Shown here: positions 8,319-17,442 of the stretch, one piece after another
Layout: every line of letters begins with the position of its first letter
Numbering within the stretch: position 1 is the first letter of the stretch
From: Acidobacteriota bacterium
GTDB taxonomy: Bacteria; Acidobacteriota; Vicinamibacteria; Vicinamibacterales; UBA2999
Direction of reading: 5' to 3'
Assembly (NCBI GenBank): GCA_020851565.1
Contig: JADZCN010000006.1
Coordinates: 28,830-92,829, forward strand
Length of the DNA: 64,000 bases
The notes under the pieces: generated by a model
Told to the model about the DNA's origin: nothing
The model's database searches: none
What the model saw: only the letters and a program-made list of their open reading frames with translations
Position numbers and translations under genes: made by a program

Positions 8319-9481
8319 CGCCCGTAGGCGATCCGGTAAATGAAGCCCTTGTTGTCGTCCGATACGTAGAGTGCGCCATCGGGGCCCGTGATGATCCCTC
8401 GCGGACGTCCGGACACTGCGCCGTCCTTCAGCCAGCCCGTGACGAAGTCGTCGCTCGCCACCGGCCGCCCGTCTTGCATGCGCACGCGGATCACCTGGTA
8501 GCCGTTCCTGACCGAGCGGGCCGACGAGCCGTGCAGCGTGACGTACATCGTGCGGTATTCCTCAGGGAAGCTGGAGCCCGTGTAGAACGTCAGCCCAAGC
8601 GGCGTGCTGTGCGCGGGGAGCTCGAGCGCCGGAGGAACCGCACTCGCGGCATCGATGGCGCGGGGCGTGCCCGCGATCTCGGGTACCCGGCTCTCGACGT
8701 TCCGGCCGTAGAAGAACGGGAAGCCGTAGTGCCGGCCGTCCTCGATGAGGTCGATCTCTTCTGGCGGCTGATCGTCGCCCAGCTGTTCCTGCCCCGTGTC
8801 GGTGGCCCACAGTCTGCCCGTGCGCGGGTCCCAGTCCAGGCCAACCGCGTTGTGCAATCCGGCGGCGAAGGTGCGGCCGTTGCGGCCGTCGGCATCGAAC
8901 ACCTGGATCGTGGTGCGACGCGCGTCGCCCTCGATGCAGACGTTGCACGACGATCCGATGCCCACGTACAAGCGGCCGTCTCGACCGAAGAGGATGGAAC
9001 GCGAGACGTGCACCGCGGGCGTCGACGTCGGAAGCTCGACGAAGTCCTCGGGCTCGCCGACCGGCATGCCGTTCGCCCATCGCACGCGGACGACAGCCGG
9101 TGTCGTGCCGACGTAAAGGTAGCTGTTGCGGAACGCGAGAGTATGCGCGTTGACCAGGCCGCTCAGGACCACGCGCGGTTCGGCGCGGCCGTCGTGGTCC
9201 GAATCGGACAAGGCCACCACGTCGCCCCGGCGCGCAAGGTGCAGCGTGCCCTCAGGGCTCACCGCCATCATCCGCGCCCCCTGCAGGTCCGCGGCGAAGA
9301 CCGTGATGCTGAAGCCCGGCGGCACGCGCAGATCGTTCAGCGGCGCCAGGGTGAGCGCCGAGGGCGGCGACGACGTCCCGACAGGCGCCTGGTCACGTGC
9401 GACCGGCGATGCCGCCAGGACGGTGATGACGCCCGCGACGATCAGAACGCCGGCGGTGCGGGGTGCAACGGGAATAGGCAT
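8315..9481 (-). CDS. Sorbosone dehydrogenase-like (PQQ sugar dehydrogenase fold) protein
   Basis: A 388-residue secreted beta-propeller. The N-terminus is a signal peptide (GVLIVAGVITVLAASPVA). The family landmarks of glucose/sorbosone dehydrogenases are present: LRVPPGFSITVFA, ILFGRDGRLYVGIGSSCNVC with its paired cysteines, FAAGLHNAVGLDWDPRTG, a DDQPPEEIDLI acidic loop, YGFPFFYG and the closing GIITGPDGALYVSDD. Members bind PQQ and oxidise aldoses or related sugars in the periplasm, but many homologues have no proven activity. It starts 44 bases from the divergent DinB-like gene and overlaps the ATPase start, so it heads a three-gene minus-strand group. Confidence 0.85.
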   Translation of the reverse strand: MPIPVAPRTAGVLIVAGVITVLAASPVARDQAPVGTSSPPSALTLAPLNDLRVPPGFSITVFAADLQGARMMAVSPEGTLHLARRGDVVALSDSDHDGRAEPRVVLSGLVNAHTLAFRNSYLYVGTTPAVVRVRWANGMPVGEPEDFVELPTSTPAVHVSRSILFGRDGRLYVGIGSSCNVCIEGDARRTTIQVFDADGRNGRTFAAGLHNAVGLDWDPRTGRLWATDTGQEQLGDDQPPEEIDLIEDGRHYGFPFFYGRNVESRVPEIAGTPRAIDAASAVPPALELPAHSTPLGLTFYTGSSFPEEYRTMYVTLHGSSARSVRNGYQVIRVRMQDGRPVASDDFVTGWLKDGAVSGRPRGIITGPDGALYVSDDNKGFIYRIAYGR

Positions 9482-9525
9482 TCTCGGAGTGTATCCGCAG
9501 CCCGGCCGAGCCGTAGAATGCCGCC

Positions 9526-10005
9526 ATGCTCGCCACCGAACTCGCCGCGCTCTTCGCCCGCGACCTCACCCGCCTCCATCAGGAGATCGAGGCCTTCCCC
9601 GATACGCCGACCCTCTGGGCCACGGCCGCCGGCGTGTCGAACTCTGCCGGGACACTGGCCCTGCACCTCGAAGGTAATCTGCGCGAGTACATTGGCCGCC
9701 AGCTCGGTCACATCGAATACCGGCGTGACCGGCCGGCCGAGTTCAGCACCCGCGAGGTGGCCAGGGAGGAACTGGCGGCTCGAGCCGAGGCCTTGCGCGA
9801 GCAGATCCCGGCGGCGATCGCAAGACTCTCGGACGCGGAGCTGTCGGCAACGTTCCCCGAAGAGGTCCTCGGTGTCCCGATGAGCAACAGGCAGTTCCTC
9901 ATCCATCTGAGCGGCCACCTGAACTACCACCTCGGACAGATCGACTACCTGCGGCGAGTGTCGACAGGAAGCGGCGCCATCCCGCTGGCGGGACTCACGG
10001 CGTGA
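9526..10005 (+). CDS. DinB-like (DUF1572-type) four-helix protein
   Basis: A 159-residue all-alpha protein. Histidines at the expected points of a DinB/YfiT bundle are visible: LALHLEGNL near residue 47, and HLSGHLNYHLGQIDYLR near 126-142, giving a probable metal-binding triad. The central helix is rich in Ala/Glu/Arg (REELAARAEALREQIPAAI). DinB-like proteins include thiol-dependent transferases and many of unknown role. There is no signal peptide, so it is cytosolic. It is monocistronic: divergent from the sorbosone-dehydrogenase-like gene and followed by a non-coding gap. Confidence 0.85.
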   Translation: MLATELAALFARDLTRLHQEIEAFPDTPTLWATAAGVSNSAGTLALHLEGNLREYIGRQLGHIEYRRDRPAEFSTREVAREELAARAEALREQIPAAIARLSDAELSATFPEEVLGVPMSNRQFLIHLSGHLNYHLGQIDYLRRVSTGSGAIPLAGLTA

Positions 10006-10243
10006 GGGACGCGTGACGGGACAATTGGAGGACGGGGGTTGGCCGCGGTTGAGGGGCTACTGCACGGGCCCGCACGCGGCCTTTACCCCCCAAGCATCCT
10101 CCGCCCGGCTTCAGCCAGTCCGCAAGGGCGCCGGGACCGTAGTTGTCGGTGGGTGCGTCGCCACGAAGGCGGTCGTCCCGGCCCGCGGCCGTGGCGTCGT
10201 GCAGGGGCATGCGGCCATGCTCCGGGCCAGGCCGCGGCCCCGG
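10006..10243. other. Non-coding gap with nested inverted repeats
   Basis: A 238-base gap between convergent genes. No frame here has recognisable protein features. At its right end CCGCGGCC (10183-10190) can pair with GGCCGCGG (10230-10237), and the loop contains a second hairpin, GCATG paired with CATGC (10210-10223 region). This could act as a two-way terminator. Nothing else is recognised. Confidence 0.4.
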
Positions 10244-13141
10244 CTACGGCACGTTGACGACGACCTCGCCTGACGGGGCCGAGAGCCCGCCGCACGCATT
10301 CCGCGCACGGACGCGCACGTAGTAGCGGCCTGGCGGCGGTGCAGCCTGAAGGCCTGCGCCGGCTACGGGCCCGACGAACACGTTGCTGGTTCCTGGGGAC
10401 GAGCCCGCCTCGAGCACGTAGCCCGCGGCGCCGGGCACGCCGGGCCAACCGAGCGACACGGTGCCTCCGGCGACCGAGACGCCAATGGGCCCGGGCGCGG
10501 CCGGTGTCGGGCAGGCGCCAGGCACGTCCACGACCACTTCGTTCGACGGCGCGCCGGCACCACAGGCGTTGACGGCGCGCACGCGCACGAAGTACCTCCC
10601 GTTGGGCGCGTCGATGGCCAGGCTCGTGGCCCCACCCGCCAGCGGCAGGGTGGCGAGGTTTGCCAGGCCGGGAGCGGACCCGGCTTCGATCACGTAGCCG
10701 CTGGGCGACCCGGCCGGCGCAAGCCAGGCCAGCGAGACGCGCGCCCCCGACACGTGCGCTTCGAGCGAGCCCGGCCCCCCCGGCTGCGTGCAGGCGAGCG
10801 TGGCCTCACCGCGCGCCATGACCTCGACCTCGGCCAGGCTCGCCACGTTCATGTAGCGCGTGAGGCCCGTCACGTTGAGGAACTCGATGCCGACCATGCG
10901 CGCGACCACCTCATCGAACGCCACGTCGGTGCCATCGTCACTGATGGGACCGGTGGTGACCGACGCCAGCTCCTGTCGCCCCTCGTGATCGGCGAAGAGG
11001 CGAACGCGGGCGGACTGCACCCGCGTGGTCAGCGTGTCGCTCTGTGGCGGGTTGTACAGTCGCACGGTGCGGACCCGGATAGGCTGAGCGAACCTGAGCC
11101 CCACCCACTGTCCGTTGGGCGACTGCGATGGGTGGCTGCGCCAGAACCACTCGGGACGACCCGTCCGCACGCGGCGATCCACGAGCCCGTCGGTGTCCTC
11201 GAGCGCCGGATCGACCGACGACTGCACGACCTCCGCGCCCGGCGCCAGGTTGGTCCAGCGCGCCTCTTCATCGGTGGCCGGCACGGGGATCATCGTGTGG
11301 CCCGCGTGGCAGCCCACGCAGCGCACGCGCGCGCCGGTGCGGCCGTAGTTCATGCCGGCGACGTGGGCGGCGCCCGGCGTGGCGCCGCGGGATCCGCGGC
11401 CCGTAAAGGGCACGGCCATCCCGGCGCTGCGCAGCTGTTCGAAGAGCGGCAGGTTCGCGGGCAGCGGGGTGGGGGCGACCGATCCGTCGGCCCGCACCGG
11501 CGCCGTGCCTACCAGGATGGGCCAGTCGAGCCGCTCGAACGAGCCGGGGTTGAGCCGCTGGTGATCCAGGAAGAAGGCGATGAGCGACGCGCTCCCAATC
11601 CCTGGCGCGTTGATGATCGGCACGTCCACCGGCGCGTTGAAGAAGACGTTCAGGGCATCGAAGAGGAACGTGCCGTCCACGTCATACGGCCCTTCCGCCC
11701 GCGGAGGCAGGGCGCTGGCCACCTGGTTCACCACGTCCGGGATGACGGGCGGCACGACCCTCGGCGTGACCACGCGCGCCCGAAGCTCGCTCCGGCCTGG
11801 CTCGTCGTAGAGCGGCGTCGGGCCGGTGCCATCGCCGTTCACCACATACAGGCCGTAGTCCTGGAAGACATCGGGGGCGCCCGACACGATCAGTCGCCCG
11901 TCGGGCAGGGCCGCGGGCTCCGCCGCGTAGCTGCCGACGTAGACCCCGAACGACCGGGGTGACTGGCTGACGTACTGCTGGTTGAGGTTCGTCGTGATGC
12001 CGATCACCGGCACGGGGCGGGTTACTCCCCGGGCGTAGCGCCGCACGCCGCCGAAGCCGGACGCCTCGGTACCGTTCTTCATCGGGAAGAAGTTCGCGTA
12101 GAGCGTGCCGTCGGGGGCGAACGAGCCGCCGTAGGCGTGGTTGTTGTCCTCCGCCTCGAAGAAGAGCCCCGACCCGCCGGCGAACTGGACCATGTCGGAT
12201 CCATCGGGCGTGATCGAGATGAGGTGCCACGAGTTGCGCTGCAGGTTGTTCGGCCCGCCCGGGATGCCACCGAGCTCCGTGTCGGTTGACGCCACCAGGC
12301 CCAGGTGCCGCCTGAACCCGCCGTTCGGATGCGGCACGGTGGACAGGTCGTTCGACGCGAACCGGTAGTTGCGCCACCAGCGCGAGTAGACCACGCGGCC
12401 GGTGAGCGGATCGACCATCGGCCGATCGGCCCCGTTCTTCTCACCGGTGATGCGGTGCAGCCCGGACCCATCGGCATTGACGACGAACAGGTTGGTCGCC
12501 CGCGCCCCGCCGTACTGAGCGAAGGCAGGCCACCGCGTGGACGAGAACACGACGCGGCCGTCGGGCAGCCATGCCGGATCGGTGTCGTCGTAGGTCGAGA
12601 ACCGGCTGGCCAGCGATCCGAACTGCGAGAGGTCGATGGTGCGATCGGAGGTGGTGAGCTGGCGCAGGCCAGTGCCATCCACGTTGATGACGAACAGGCG
12701 CCACGCGCCTGGGCCCTCGACCGGCTCGAGCGAGTAGCTGCCCTCCGGCAGGCCTGCAAAGACAATGCGCTGCCCGTCCCACGACACGTCCGGAGCGTTC
12801 ACGTCCACGAGGCGGAAGGCGTTGCCGGCAGGCTGGGCACCGTCGATGAGCGTCCGGATCTGGCCGTCGGGCTCGCGCACGAGCAGTCGGCCGGGAGCCG
12901 CCACCTGGAACCGGCTGTAAGCCATCACGCCAGGCAGGCCCCGGGGGACGTTCCAGTACACGGTGCCCCGCGCGGGAATGGCGCGCGACACGAAGACAAT
13001 GGATGGAACCGGCGCGACCTGCGCGCTGGTGGTGTGGTCCGCGGGCCAGCACGCGGCCACGGCCGCAGCCAGGACGGCAGTCAACGCCCATCCCGGGCGG
13101 CGAACTCCAATGAGCATGATGGTTTGGAGCCGCTGGAGCAA
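10244..13141 (-). CDS. Large lipoprotein: TolB-like propeller, CxxCH motif, discoidin domain and FN3-like repeats
   Basis: A 965-residue envelope protein. A signal with lipobox-like VAAC (Cys31) starts it. Residues 40-450 contain propeller blades with the PD40 pattern (LFVINVDGTGLRQLT, PAWLPDGRVVFSS, LFVVNADGSGLHRIT). Residues 480-600 precede a lone CVGCH motif (Cys608, Cys611, His612), a possible heme c site. Residues 630-770 look like an F5/8 type C (discoidin) fold (VRLYNPPQSDTL, WVGLRFAQPIRVRTV). Two similar C-terminal units (775-965) end in YFVRVRAVNACG and YYVRVRARNACG and are fibronectin-III-like. The propeller-plus-CxxCH arrangement recalls proteins annotated as hydrazine-synthase-alpha related, but no hydrazine chemistry is implied. 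Role unknown; adhesion or surface carbohydrate binding is plausible from the C-terminal domains. Confidence 0.78.
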   Translation of the reverse strand: MLQRLQTIMLIGVRRPGWALTAVLAAAVAACWPADHTTSAQVAPVPSIVFVSRAIPARGTVYWNVPRGLPGVMAYSRFQVAAPGRLLVREPDGQIRTLIDGAQPAGNAFRLVDVNAPDVSWDGQRIVFAGLPEGSYSLEPVEGPGAWRLFVINVDGTGLRQLTTSDRTIDLSQFGSLASRFSTYDDTDPAWLPDGRVVFSSTRWPAFAQYGGARATNLFVVNADGSGLHRITGEKNGADRPMVDPLTGRVVYSRWWRNYRFASNDLSTVPHPNGGFRRHLGLVASTDTELGGIPGGPNNLQRNSWHLISITPDGSDMVQFAGGSGLFFEAEDNNHAYGGSFAPDGTLYANFFPMKNGTEASGFGGVRRYARGVTRPVPVIGITTNLNQQYVSQSPRSFGVYVGSYAAEPAALPDGRLIVSGAPDVFQDYGLYVVNGDGTGPTPLYDEPGRSELRARVVTPRVVPPVIPDVVNQVASALPPRAEGPYDVDGTFLFDALNVFFNAPVDVPIINAPGIGSASLIAFFLDHQRLNPGSFERLDWPILVGTAPVRADGSVAPTPLPANLPLFEQLRSAGMAVPFTGRGSRGATPGAAHVAGMNYGRTGARVRCVGCHAGHTMIPVPATDEEARWTNLAPGAEVVQSSVDPALEDTDGLVDRRVRTGRPEWFWRSHPSQSPNGQWVGLRFAQPIRVRTVRLYNPPQSDTLTTRVQSARVRLFADHEGRQELASVTTGPISDDGTDVAFDEVVARMVGIEFLNVTGLTRYMNVASLAEVEVMARGEATLACTQPGGPGSLEAHVSGARVSLAWLAPAGSPSGYVIEAGSAPGLANLATLPLAGGATSLAIDAPNGRYFVRVRAVNACGAGAPSNEVVVDVPGACPTPAAPGPIGVSVAGGTVSLGWPGVPGAAGYVLEAGSSPGTSNVFVGPVAGAGLQAAPPPGRYYVRVRARNACGGLSAPSGEVVVNVP

Positions 13142-13245
13142 GAACCCTGCCGAGCTTCCGCCGCGGCAACTTACGATTTTCTGGCGTGAATATGTGATCG
13201 ACGCGAGCGGTTCGCAGGCTGGCCCTTACGTTTTTACTCGGTCGA

Positions 13246-14637
13246 TTACATCTTTGCCGGATGAGCGGCGCGCCGGTCGGCGCCGGAGGTGAGATAGGCG
13301 ACGCCGTGGGCCGCGAAGACGAGCAGCACGACGTCCACCGGCAGGCGATAGCGGATGAGCGTCCACGTCACCAGGTGGATGGCTGTGTAGACGACCACGA
13401 ACAGGCCGAGGAGCGATGCGCCGGGGGTGAGCCGTTCCTCCTTGCGGTCCCGCACAGTGCGGATGGCGGCGACCAGGCCAAGGGCCATGAACGGCAGGAA
13501 GACGCCGAACGAGAGCAGCCTCACCGCGCTGCCCACCCGGCCCGAGTCCTGCGACGGCCAGAAGCGCACGTACTCGCGGACGCGGCTCGCCGACAGGCGG
13601 AGGAACCGGCCGGGGTCGCGGCCAATCTCCTCGACGGCGCGCCCGAGGAGCGCGCGGTCCATCGCCGCTTCATTCAGGTGGCGCAGCTCGTCGGGTATCA
13701 GCCTTCCATAGAACTCGCCGTCGAAGATCGGGATGAACTTGCTGCCGTGGACGGGATGGTTGCCCCAATAGAGCGCGAAGCCCGCGTTCGTGTTGAGCAG
13801 GACGAACGTGCCGAACGCCCGATAGTTGCGAATGGTCCACGGCGCCACCAGCAGCACGGCCACCGTCGCGGTGACGGCCACGCCCGCCAGCGGCCGGCGC
13901 ACCCGCTCCCACGAAAGCCGGCCACGAGGGCCAGCGGTCACCCACAGGAGCCAGAAGGCCAGGACGGGCGCGAATACCAGGAACACCTGCCGCAGCAGCC
14001 CGGTGAGCCCGATGGCCAGGCCAAGCTCCACCCACCCACGGACGTCCCAGGTTTCGCCCACGCCCGACCGGCGCGGATCGTCATCGGCCGCGCGCACCCG
14101 CGCCGCCAGTCGCGTCGCCGCATCGAGTGTCCACAGGATGCCGACGAAGTAGAACGCCTCGGTGAGCAGGCCCGCGGCGTAGTAGGCGAAGTAGCCGTAG
14201 ACCGCGCTGAACAGCGCGGCGAGTACGCCGGCACGCTCCCCGAAGAGGCGGCCGCCCACGCGCCACGCCAGCCACGGGTGCAGCACGCCGACCACAACCG
14301 CCTGGAGCAACCGGGCCGCCACCGGCTGGGCGCCGACGAGGGTGTAGACGGCCGCGAGGTAGAGCGTGTAGAGGAAGCTCCAGTGCGCGGTGGGCTCTCC
14401 AGCGGGCGTCGCCGGCCAGTGCCCTTCGCCAAACGTGAAGCCCCAGCCATCGGCGACGCGCTGACCGAGCGCGTGATACGAGAGCTGGTCCGCAATCCCG
14501 GGCTGCTCGGTGACCTCGTTGCCGAGAACGAGCGCGGCGGCCACGCGCAGGGCCACCGACACCAGGATGATGTGCGGCAGCACGCGCGGGTCGGCCCATC
14601 GGCCGATGGCGTCCCGGACTACTGCAGCCGCGCGCAC
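13246..14637 (-). CDS. GT39-like membrane glycosyltransferase
   Basis: An integral membrane protein of about 463 residues in the GT-C/PMT (family 39) class. The first periplasmic loop carries an acidic pair (ADQLSYHALGQRVADGWGF), then around ten hydrophobic helices follow (VAARLLQAVVVGVLHPWLAW, GVLAALFSAVYGYFAYYAAG, and others). The late segment WTIRNYRAFGTFVLLNTNAG and YWGNHP is typical of this group. Such enzymes move a sugar from a polyprenyl phosphate to a glycan or protein outside the membrane. The GTG at 14637 is chosen because it limits overlap with the upstream GT2 gene to 19 bases; a start at 14721 is possible. It ends the hddC-hddA-GT2 group. Confidence 0.82.
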   Translation of the reverse strand: MRAAAVVRDAIGRWADPRVLPHIILVSVALRVAAALVLGNEVTEQPGIADQLSYHALGQRVADGWGFTFGEGHWPATPAGEPTAHWSFLYTLYLAAVYTLVGAQPVAARLLQAVVVGVLHPWLAWRVGGRLFGERAGVLAALFSAVYGYFAYYAAGLLTEAFYFVGILWTLDAATRLAARVRAADDDPRRSGVGETWDVRGWVELGLAIGLTGLLRQVFLVFAPVLAFWLLWVTAGPRGRLSWERVRRPLAGVAVTATVAVLLVAPWTIRNYRAFGTFVLLNTNAGFALYWGNHPVHGSKFIPIFDGEFYGRLIPDELRHLNEAAMDRALLGRAVEEIGRDPGRFLRLSASRVREYVRFWPSQDSGRVGSAVRLLSFGVFLPFMALGLVAAIRTVRDRKEERLTPGASLLGLFVVVYTAIHLVTWTLIRYRLPVDVVLLVFAAHGVAYLTSGADRRAAHPAKM

Positions 14638-15548
14638 AGCCGAACCACCTCGAGATTCGACGTGATCTCCCGCGCCGCGCGCTCGCGCCTCCACGGCAGC
14701 ACCGACTGCATCCCCCACCACGCCAGCTTCGCAACGCTGAGGGACGCAAACAGCAGCCGGAGGGCCACGGTACGGAGCGGCCCGTAGTGCTTCCGGTAGA
14801 ACAGCATCTTGCCTCGGTAGACCATGCGCCGCCGCCTCCAGCGGTCAAGACTGCGGCCGCCGTAGTGCAGCGTATCGGCGCCGGGGAGGAAGTAGACACC
14901 CCACCCGGCCTTCTGCAGGCGGAACTGCAGGTCCACCTCGTCGCCGTAGATGAAGTACTCCTCGTCCAGCAGGCCCACCTGGTCGAGCGCGGCCCGCCGC
15001 AGCATGATGCACGCCGAGCAGATCCAGTCCACGCGCGCCACCTCGGTCGCGTCCATGACGGAGGGGTAGCCCGGCCAGAGCGCCTCGCCAAGCCGCGTGG
15101 CAATCAGCGCCTCTTCGCGCAAGGTCGAGAACGAGTTGTAGCAGGCCTGCACCGTGCCGTCCTCGTTCATGAGGCGCCCGCCGACGGCGCCGGCCTCGGG
15201 TGTGCGGTCCAGGAAGTCCACCATCCCGTCGAGCGCCTCGGCGGTGACGAGCGTGTCGTCATTCAGGAGCAGGACGTACCGCCCCGTCGAGGCGGCGATG
15301 CCCTGGTTGCAGGCGCGGCTGAGGCCGACATTGGCGCCGTTGTCGATGAGCGCAACGACCGGGTAGGTCGCCTTCAGCCAGTCCTGCGTGCCATCGGTCG
15401 AGCCGTTGTCCACGATGACGACGTCGTACGTGTGGCGGAACGGCGGCCCGATGAGCGACGCCAGGCACGGCTCGAGGTACTTCCGGTTGCTGCGCGTGAC
15501 GATGACGACCGAGACGTCCGCCGGCCGGGTGAGGGGCTCAGTCGCCAT
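14619..15548 (-). CDS. GT2 family glycosyltransferase
   Basis: A 309-residue cytosolic or membrane-associated transferase. The ATG at 15548 overlaps the end of hddA by 11 bases; the longer upstream frame is a shadow of hddA. GT-A motifs are clear: VSVVIVTRSNRKYLEPCL at the N-terminus, VVIVDNGSTDGT, the metal-binding NDDTLVT, a late DEEYFIYGDEVDLQFRLQKAGW (ED-like catalytic region) and a C-terminal basic amphipathic stretch. This is the rhamnosyl/WcaE-like subgroup that commonly builds surface polysaccharide. Donor and acceptor unknown; proximity to heptose genes makes it a candidate heptose-glycan enzyme. Confidence 0.9.
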   Translation of the reverse strand: MATEPLTRPADVSVVIVTRSNRKYLEPCLASLIGPPFRHTYDVVIVDNGSTDGTQDWLKATYPVVALIDNGANVGLSRACNQGIAASTGRYVLLLNDDTLVTAEALDGMVDFLDRTPEAGAVGGRLMNEDGTVQACYNSFSTLREEALIATRLGEALWPGYPSVMDATEVARVDWICSACIMLRRAALDQVGLLDEEYFIYGDEVDLQFRLQKAGWGVYFLPGADTLHYGGRSLDRWRRRRMVYRGKMLFYRKHYGPLRTVALRLLFASLSVAKLAWWGMQSVLPWRRERAAREITSNLEVVRLCARLQ

Positions 15549-16524
15549 AGTGGATGATGCGGGTGCCTTCGGGCTCGATGGTGAACGGAACCTCGCGCAG
15601 CCCGGCGCGCCGCATCGACTCGCGCACGCGCGCCTGCGCGGCTGGACGCACGACGAGCAGCAGGCACCCGCCGCCGCCGGCTCCCGAGATCTTGCCACCG
15701 TCGGCTCCCGCACGCACGGCCCGCCGGTACAGGCGGTCCAGCGCCGGCGTCGAGACGCCCGAGGCCATCCGCTTCTTCACCTGCCACGACTCGTCCAGGA
15801 CGCGGCCCAGCCTTGGCACACGCGCGTCGACCAGGAGTTTCTTGACGGCGTCGGCCATGCCCACCAGCCGGTCGATGTTCTCGCGCGCCTCCTCGCTCGT
15901 CGCCATGCGCCCGCGGGCGTCGCCGAGCACGGAGCCGGCCTCGCGCTGGGTGCCGGTGAAGAAGAGGAGCAGGTTCTGCTCGAGGCGCGCGCGCGTGGTC
16001 CGGGCGCAGATGAGAGGGTGAACCTTCACCGACCCGTCTGGATTGAACTCGATTTCCTGGAGGCCGCCGAAGGCGGCGATGTACTGATCCTGTTTTCCGA
16101 TGGGCCGCCCCAGCACGTCGATCTCGATCTGGCACGCGCGTGCAGCCAGCTCGGCGGGCGTGCGCCACTCGTTCTTGAACGCGTACAGCGCGTTCAGGAC
16201 GCCGACGGTGAGGGCCGAGCTCGACCCGAGGCCGATGCCCGCGGGAAGGTCGGCGATGGTCGTGATCTCCACGCCCTCGGTCACCCCGGTCATGCGCAGC
16301 GCTTCGCGGATGAGCTCGTGCTGCAGGTCTTCCAGGCTGTCCACGATCTCGGTCCGCGTGTACGACACGCGGATGCTGCGGTCGAACCGGCGATTGACCG
16401 TGACGTACATGTAGCGGCTGATCGCGAGCGACACGACACGGCCGGGACGATGGCGATAGTACTCGGCAAGGTCGGAGCCGCCACCGGCGAGGCTCACACG
16501 AAAAGGGGTCTTCGAGATGATCAC
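15538..16524 (-). CDS. hddA: D-glycero-D-manno-heptose 7-phosphate kinase (GHMP family)
   Basis: A 328-residue GHMP kinase. It begins at a GTG whose last bases overlap the stop of hddC (GTGA). Motifs in order: SKTPFRVSLAGGGSDL at the N-terminus, the ATP loop PAGIGLGSSSALTVGVLNAL, IGKQDQYIAAFGGL, and the C-terminal GGKISGAGGGGCLLL. The N-terminal GGGSD form and overall length match HddA, which phosphorylates heptose 7-phosphate at C1 on the GDP-heptose route. Adjacent hddC and the divergent gmhA support that pathway. The related fucose kinase group is the main alternative; the neighbourhood argues for heptose. Confidence 0.88.
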   Translation of the reverse strand: MIISKTPFRVSLAGGGSDLAEYYRHRPGRVVSLAISRYMYVTVNRRFDRSIRVSYTRTEIVDSLEDLQHELIREALRMTGVTEGVEITTIADLPAGIGLGSSSALTVGVLNALYAFKNEWRTPAELAARACQIEIDVLGRPIGKQDQYIAAFGGLQEIEFNPDGSVKVHPLICARTTRARLEQNLLLFFTGTQREAGSVLGDARGRMATSEEARENIDRLVGMADAVKKLLVDARVPRLGRVLDESWQVKKRMASGVSTPALDRLYRRAVRAGADGGKISGAGGGGCLLLVVRPAAQARVRESMRRAGLREVPFTIEPEGTRIIHYGD

Positions 16525-17237
16525 GGTCGCGCCTCTCGCGCCTGCCGATCGTGCCAGGCACGGCCGGCCTGCTCGAGGGCGGCCGGTGTCCCGATGTCCA
16601 CGAGGAAATCGTCGATGACGTATCCCGCCATCCGGCCCACGAGCCGGGGCAGCACGTCGTGCCCGAAATCCACGACGCCGGGCCGATCCGGGATGTAGTC
16701 GAACACCGACGGGCGGGCCAGGTAGACGCCGGCGTTGGCCAGGTCGCCCTGTGGGTGCTCCGGCTTCTCGTCGAAGGCCACGACGAGGCCGTCCCGGTCC
16801 AGCTGCACGATCCCCGCGGCGCGCGGATTCGGGGCATGGAACAGCCCCATCGTGAGGACGACGTCGTGCGCGTGATGCACGGCGGCCATCGGCGCCAGCC
16901 GCATGTCGGTGAGGTTGTCGGCGTAGAAGATCCAGAAGCTCTCTTCGCCCTGCGCGAACTCGCGGTGCTGGAAGACGGTCCGCGCGCTGCCGAGCGGCTC
17001 CGGCTCGGTGACCAGCGTCACGCGTGGGCCTGCGGCCCGCGCGTCGAGGAACCGCCGCACCTGCTCCTCGTGGTGAGAAACGTTCAGCAGCACGTCCGTC
17101 ACGCCGTTGCGATGGCACAGCTCCAGCCAGAGCCCGAGGAGCGGAACGCCGTCGATGGGCACAAGGCACTTCGGGGTTGTGAGCGTGAGCGGCCGCAGGC
17201 GCTCGCCGCGCCCACCCGCGAGCAGATAGGCCTTCAC
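16521..17237 (-). CDS. hddC: Heptose 1-phosphate guanylyltransferase-like nucleotidyltransferase
   Basis: A 238-residue nucleotidyltransferase. The GTG at 17237 is chosen because it is preceded by GGAGG at 7 bases and starts directly at the nucleotide-binding fold. Motifs: AYLLAGGRGERLRPLT (GxGxRL), TPKCLVPIDGVPLL (PK), a FYADNLTD metal site, DEKP and VDIGTPAALEQA near the end. This is the HddC/RfbA-like class. Pairing with hddA (4-base overlap) and gmhA makes GDP-activation of heptose the best reading; mannose 1-phosphate guanylyltransferase is the main alternative. It heads the minus-strand group hddC-hddA-GT2-GT39. No sigma-54 motif was found upstream on the minus strand. Confidence 0.85.
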   Translation of the reverse strand: MKAYLLAGGRGERLRPLTLTTPKCLVPIDGVPLLGLWLELCHRNGVTDVLLNVSHHEEQVRRFLDARAAGPRVTLVTEPEPLGSARTVFQHREFAQGEESFWIFYADNLTDMRLAPMAAVHHAHDVVLTMGLFHAPNPRAAGIVQLDRDGLVVAFDEKPEHPQGDLANAGVYLARPSVFDYIPDRPGVVDFGHDVLPRLVGRMAGYVIDDFLVDIGTPAALEQAGRAWHDRQAREARP

Positions 17238-17393
17238 CGGCGCCTCCGGGCCCTGATATCGTTCCGGGAAGAGAAAATAGGCTGCCGCTCGGTAGACTTC
17301 ACCTCCCGGCGCGCCCACGGCCGCGCCGGACACCCCCCCTCTAAGAGGTGCCGTGGCAGCATGTTAGGGAGTGCGCTCCAATCCGACTGCATC

Positions 17394-17409
17394 TGGCGTT
17401 GACCATGCA
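17394..17409 (+). promoter_or_regulatory. Sigma-54 (-24/-12) promoter candidate for gmhA-galE
   Basis: TGGCGTTGACCATGCA: a -24 TGGC and a -12 TGCA, with GG and GC exactly 12 bases apart as RpoN requires. Transcription would start near 17420, about 23 bases before the gmhA ATG at 17443, and its AGCGGAG ribosome site would lie within that leader. An upstream open-frame start at 17371 would precede the promoter, which supports the 17443 start. An 11-bp palindrome, CCTCTAAGAGG (17338-17348), lies upstream in the range of activator sites. Confidence 0.6.
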
Positions 17410-17442
17410 ATCCACCTGCCCGTTCGAGGGAGAGCGGAGCTC

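Noticed and set aside
17371..17442. A longer N-terminus for gmhA
   Set aside because: It would begin upstream of the sigma-54 promoter candidate and adds residues not seen in the family; 17443 has the ribosome site.
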